Below, in pieces: positions 60,720 through 64,000 of a DNA stretch of 64,000 nucleotides (its first letter is position 1; every line of letters starts with the position of its first letter). The position numbers and the translations under genes are program-made. Below the pieces are notes generated by a model. It ran no database searches and was not told the origin of the DNA. It saw only the letters and a list, made by a program, of their open reading frames with translations. The DNA comes from Isoperla grammatica (Eukaryota; Arthropoda; Insecta; Plecoptera; Perlodidae), in contig OX246741.1 of NCBI GenBank assembly GCA_945910005.1, forward strand, positions 9,534,669-9,598,668, given 5' to 3'.

Positions 60720-61095
60720 TGTTTAGCACGGAAACACAAACTATAAAATCGCCGGGCGGTAGACAATAGGATGAAGGGGGGAATGTGGGGAAAGCCGGGG
60801 AACATGTTAGGGAAGCCGCACTCGTATACGCCATACATTACACGTCACGAGCGTTATCAGCAAACATATTATTGTTGAACAAGCGCTCACTACAGTTGCT
60901 TGCGTACCGTCGAGAAGTGAACAGCTGTCATTTCCAGTGTGGTGGAACCATAGCCGGTCGTCGTGGAACGTCTCCATGGAGTCTTAAAGGTTAGTGCGGC
61001 TTCCCTAACATGTTCCCCGGCTTTCCCCACATTCCCCCCTTCATCCTATTGTCTACCGCCCGGCGATTTTATAGTTTGTGTTTCCGTGCTAAACA
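60720..61095 (+). repeat. Putative 5' LTR of the BEL/Pao element, a near-complete palindrome
   Basis: Starts TGTTTAGCACGG and ends CCGTGCTAAACA, giving canonical TG...CA termini, 4 bp before a tRNA-primer-binding-like TGG. Arms 60720-60821 and 60994-61095 (102 bp each) read as perfect reverse complements around a 172-bp centre. The left arm contains CTATAAAATC, a TATA-like motif; by symmetry the right arm has it on the other strand. The symmetry extends five bases outside (AATTA/TAATT). So an alternative reading is a young foldback transposon inserted at the LTR-leader junction. The 3' LTR is outside the window and would decide. Confidence 0.6.
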
Positions 61096-61099
61096 TAAT

Positions 61100-61116
61100 T
61101 GGTCCTCCTGGCGGCC
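61100..61116 (+). promoter_or_regulatory. Candidate tRNA primer-binding site
   Basis: TGGTCCTCCTGGCGGCC begins with TGG (complement of the tRNA CCA end) 4 bp after the putative LTR. I could not match it to a particular tRNA. A start at the second TGG (61109) is also possible. Confidence 0.45.
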
Positions 61117-61200
61117 GGATTTTGGTACGGTAGGATAGGGGTTTGTTAGTTCTCAATTTTGATTTTTGTTCCGCTCATTTAAGTTCGTTCGTTTTCAACA

Positions 61201-64000
61201 ATGACTGACAAAGCAACGAAAACGAAACTTGAAAATAAATTAACCGGCCTCGAAGTTCGTAAACAACGAGAATTCAGGAAACTGCAAACACTCTACGATC
61301 TATCCAAGGAAATACCGGAAAACCAAGCCAAGATTACAGCTTTCAATGTACGATTTGAACAAATTGAGAAAATTGCAGAAGAATATTCTAGAATACAATC
61401 TGAAATAATTGACGTTCAATTACTTCTTGATTCGACTGCGCAAGTCGATTCGAAGGCTCTCGAATCTTTTGACGATATTTATTACGAGGTAAAAATATTT
61501 GCCGCGTCGATAAAACCTACCACATCTGTCGTTACAGATAGGAATTCCAGGCCTAGTCCACGGCTACCTAAAATAAATATTCCGCCATTTGATGGAAGTT
61601 ATAAAAATTGGGTTACGTTCTACGATACATACCGTTGTCTAATTCATGATAATGAGTCATTGTCAAACGTCGAGAAGTTTCAATACCTTATCACATTAGT
61701 ACACGGCCCGGCTTCGACTGTTGTTACGAGTGTTCCAATTACTGAGGCGAACTACGTAATAGTTTGGCAAGCTCTGATAGACAAATATCACAACAAGAGA
61801 GTTCTTGCTACAAAATACCTCGATGAAATATTTGATTTTCGAGCATTAACTTCTGAATCGACATCGGGACTTAACACATTTTTACAAACGTTTCAAGAGT
61901 GTGTTATTGCCCTACGTCACTTGAATATACCGGATTTATGGGATTTTGTGTTGTTGTACATAGCACTGCGCAATTTGGATCGATCAACACGCAAGTTGTT
62001 CGAAATGCAATTAAAACAGACTGACATACCATCGTATGATAATTTAATTACATTTATTCAAGGTCATGCCAAGGTTCTTGAATTATCCAACATTGACAAT
62101 CGTTCAAATTCTGCCCCAATCAAATCGAAACCTGCTAGTCGTCCGACATCAGCTGAAAACAAGCCTATTCAAGGACGGACATTTGTTGCGGCTGTTCAAG
62201 CCAATACAAATTCTTGTCCGTGTTGTTCGCAACAACATTCTATCTATAAGTGTCCTGACCTTTTAGGTCTTGAATCAAATCAACGCCGTGATCAAGTGCG
62301 GTCTCTACGGTTGTGTTTTAATTGTTTAAGAAACACACACATGATAAACGAATGTCCTTCTAAGAGTTCATGTTTCAAATGCAACGCTCGTCATCACACG
62401 TTGCTACATTCGAGCAGTCAAGGGCACTCTGAGTCTAAATCAGAATCAACCCCAAGCGTTGAGTCAGGTACGTCCTTGACTCCAGCGAGTACGTCGTGCC
62501 ACGCCCTCTCATCTCTGGCAACCACTACTCCTGTCTTGTTGAGTACAGCCGTTGTTCACTGCAAGGATAATTTTGGATCTTACCAATTGATTAGGGTTCT
62601 TATTGATTTGGGAGCTCAATCGTCCTTCATCACGTCTGATTGTGTTAAGCGCCTTGGGCTGTCTCTTCGTCGATCTAGAGGCTGTATTGCTGGTCTAGGT
62701 CAGACACATGTCCAAGCCGCTCAGGGTGTTACCACTTGTATAATAAAACCTCGAGATTCCGAGCACCCTAAGTTTACTACGGAAGCTATTGTTTTGCCCA
62801 CGATCACTTCGGCCATGCCTGTTGTTCATATACCGCCAGTTCACTTCGCCCAGTTCAAACATTTGAGTTTGGCTGATCCACAATTTAATGTTCCTGGGTC
62901 TATTGATTTTCTTCTTGGTGCTGACCTCTTCCCGGATGTATTTACTGGTGAGACAATTCGTGGTTGTCCTTCGGCACTCCATAGTATTTATGGCTGGGTC
63001 ATTACAGGGAAGGTTAACCCTTTTGATCGGTCGCCCTCCTCTATCACAACTCTGCTAGCCTCAGTTGATTCACCACTTGACATCAACATCACCATGAGGA
63101 GATTCTGGGAAGTTGAGGAACCGCCTCATGTAAACGTAGTTAACCCTGATGATAAATATTGTGAAGATTTATTTGCAAATTGCCATTATCGTGACCAAAC
63201 TGGACGGTATGTCGTACCTTTACCCTTTAAAAGGGAAGCACCTAAGCTAGGCGATTCATATCCGCAAGCAGTTTCACGTTTCCAGCAACTTGAACGTCGT
63301 CTAACTCGACAGCCTGAGCTTCAAAAACCTTATGAAGAGTTCATGAGGGACTACGAAGCGTTGGGACACATGCGTGAGTTGCCATCGTCTACCACATCAC
63401 AGTATGTTATTCCTCATCACCCTGTACTCAAGTTGTCAAGTTCGTCCACAAAGTTGCGTGTTGTTTTTGACGCTTCGGTCAAAGCTACATGCAACAGATC
63501 GCTCAACGATATCCTATTTACGGGACCCAAGCTACAGACTGATATAACCGATGTTATACTCAAGTTTCGAATGCACGTAATGGTATTCTCCGCTGACATT
63601 TGTAAGATGTATCGGCAAATCCTTGTATTACCAGAACACAGGCCGTTTCAACATATATTGTGGAGAAATTCATCAGACTTGGACGTCAAGAGATTCGAAT
63701 TAAATACCGTTACGTATGGAGTATCATCTGCTCCTTGGTTGGCCATACGAACCCTTCATCAGTTAGCGGAAGATGAAGGTAAAAAATGTCCTGATGCAGC
63801 CAAAGTCCTGCGGGAAAATGTCTATGTAGATGACGTTTTAACCGGAGCAGATTCGTTAGAAGAGGCGCTTTCCCTTAAACAGCAACTAATCACCGTGCTG
63901 AAATCTGGTGGTTTTCAACTACGAAAATGGAGCAGCAACTGCCCCGACATTCTACACGATGTTCCCTTGATTGACAGAGAGGTTTATTTGTCACTCTCTT
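61201..64000 (+). CDS. BEL/Pao gag-pol polyprotein (partial at right edge)
   Basis: 933 codons without a stop, starting at ATG 61201 (context CAACAATGA). Residues about 121-285 form the DUF1759-type gag region (PKINIPPFDGSYKNWVTFYD). Three zinc motifs follow: C339-x2-C342-x3-H346-x4-C351, a classic CCHC knuckle at C372-x2-C375-x4-H380-x4-C385, and C391-x2-C394 with H398/H399 and H403. The aspartic protease active site is at residues 467-477 with D469-L470-G471, where the family normally has D-(S/T)-G. Reverse transcriptase begins about 740: LRVVFDAS (752-759), FSADI with D799, and YVDD (875-878) in YVDDVLTG. These give the three catalytic Asp residues. RNase H and integrase should follow outside the window. 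The product makes cDNA inside virus-like particles. It appears intact apart from the protease substitution. Confidence 0.93.
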   Translation, partial: MTDKATKTKLENKLTGLEVRKQREFRKLQTLYDLSKEIPENQAKITAFNVRFEQIEKIAEEYSRIQSEIIDVQLLLDSTAQVDSKALESFDDIYYEVKIFAASIKPTTSVVTDRNSRPSPRLPKINIPPFDGSYKNWVTFYDTYRCLIHDNESLSNVEKFQYLITLVHGPASTVVTSVPITEANYVIVWQALIDKYHNKRVLATKYLDEIFDFRALTSESTSGLNTFLQTFQECVIALRHLNIPDLWDFVLLYIALRNLDRSTRKLFEMQLKQTDIPSYDNLITFIQGHAKVLELSNIDNRSNSAPIKSKPASRPTSAENKPIQGRTFVAAVQANTNSCPCCSQQHSIYKCPDLLGLESNQRRDQVRSLRLCFNCLRNTHMINECPSKSSCFKCNARHHTLLHSSSQGHSESKSESTPSVESGTSLTPASTSCHALSSLATTTPVLLSTAVVHCKDNFGSYQLIRVLIDLGAQSSFITSDCVKRLGLSLRRSRGCIAGLGQTHVQAAQGVTTCIIKPRDSEHPKFTTEAIVLPTITSAMPVVHIPPVHFAQFKHLSLADPQFNVPGSIDFLLGADLFPDVFTGETIRGCPSALHSIYGWVITGKVNPFDRSPSSITTLLASVDSPLDINITMRRFWEVEEPPHVNVVNPDDKYCEDLFANCHYRDQTGRYVVPLPFKREAPKLGDSYPQAVSRFQQLERRLTRQPELQKPYEEFMRDYEALGHMRELPSSTTSQYVIPHHPVLKLSSSSTKLRVVFDASVKATCNRSLNDILFTGPKLQTDITDVILKFRMHVMVFSADICKMYRQILVLPEHRPFQHILWRNSSDLDVKRFELNTVTYGVSSAPWLAIRTLHQLAEDEGKKCPDAAKVLRENVYVDDVLTGADSLEEALSLKQQLITVLKSGGFQLRKWSSNCPDILHDVPLIDREVYLSLS

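Larger units (their letters stand above)
60720..64000 (+). mobile_element. BEL/Pao LTR retrotransposon, 5' part, continues past right edge
   Basis: Layout: putative LTR, primer-binding-like site, leader of about 85 bp, then one long gag-pol frame open to the window end. The reverse transcriptase motifs and the gag (DUF1759-type) region place it in BEL/Pao, a clade found in metazoans and common in arthropods. RNase H, integrase and the 3' LTR are not visible. The absence of stops over 2.8 kb suggests a recent, possibly active copy. Confidence 0.88.

Noticed and set aside
60785..60994. 69-codon frame inside the putative LTR
   Set aside because: Runs through a palindromic non-coding region. No protein features.

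Overview
This window looks like animal nuclear DNA, most likely from an arthropod and probably an insect with a large, repeat-rich genome. The evidence is widely spaced exons with GT-AG type introns, a BEL/Pao LTR retrotransposon, tRNA-derived SINEs, many short inverted-repeat elements (MITEs) and no bacterial-style operons. The species cannot be named from the sequence.

One host gene spans most of the window on the minus strand: the 5' part of a membrane adenylyl cyclase of the ADCY5/6 type. Five exons join in a consistent reading frame: 46016-45945 (start codon), 33765-33583, 29628-29395, 8821-8620 and 4904-4597. They give about 333 residues: a variable cytoplasmic N-terminus, the family motif LYQRYF-x-R-x-NQS, and about five segments of the first membrane bundle. 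The catalytic domains must lie beyond the left edge. Introns are 12.2, 4.0, 20.6 and 3.7 kb. The third starts with a non-canonical GC donor.

Intron 3 holds the most striking object, a tandem array of about 210 copies of a 78-bp unit (10617-26998). Because 78 is 26 codons, one minus-strand frame stays open for 5386 codons. The variable sites fall mostly at codon positions 1 and 2, so I read it as a minisatellite, not a gene. Most units carry a palindromic CRE-type octamer (TGACGTCA), inside a gene whose product makes cAMP. The array contains a 4.2-kb higher-order duplication. Its unit shares a block of about 35 bp with a dispersed repeat at 59463-59760.

The rest is mobile DNA and AT-rich intronic or intergenic sequence. 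Notable elements are: a nested palindrome (1362-1950); several TTA/TAA-flanked Harbinger-like MITE families, one caught inside another repeat with its empty site nearby; a possible Mutator-like element with 9-bp flanking repeats (45016-45904); a 3.25-kb transposon (54509-57759) with roughly 690-bp terminal inverted repeats, a decayed FEN/PIN-like nuclease gene and perfect DR1 nuclear-receptor motifs in both ends; and an apparently intact BEL/Pao element running off the right edge (60720-64000). The putative 5' LTR of that element is itself a perfect 102-bp-armed palindrome.
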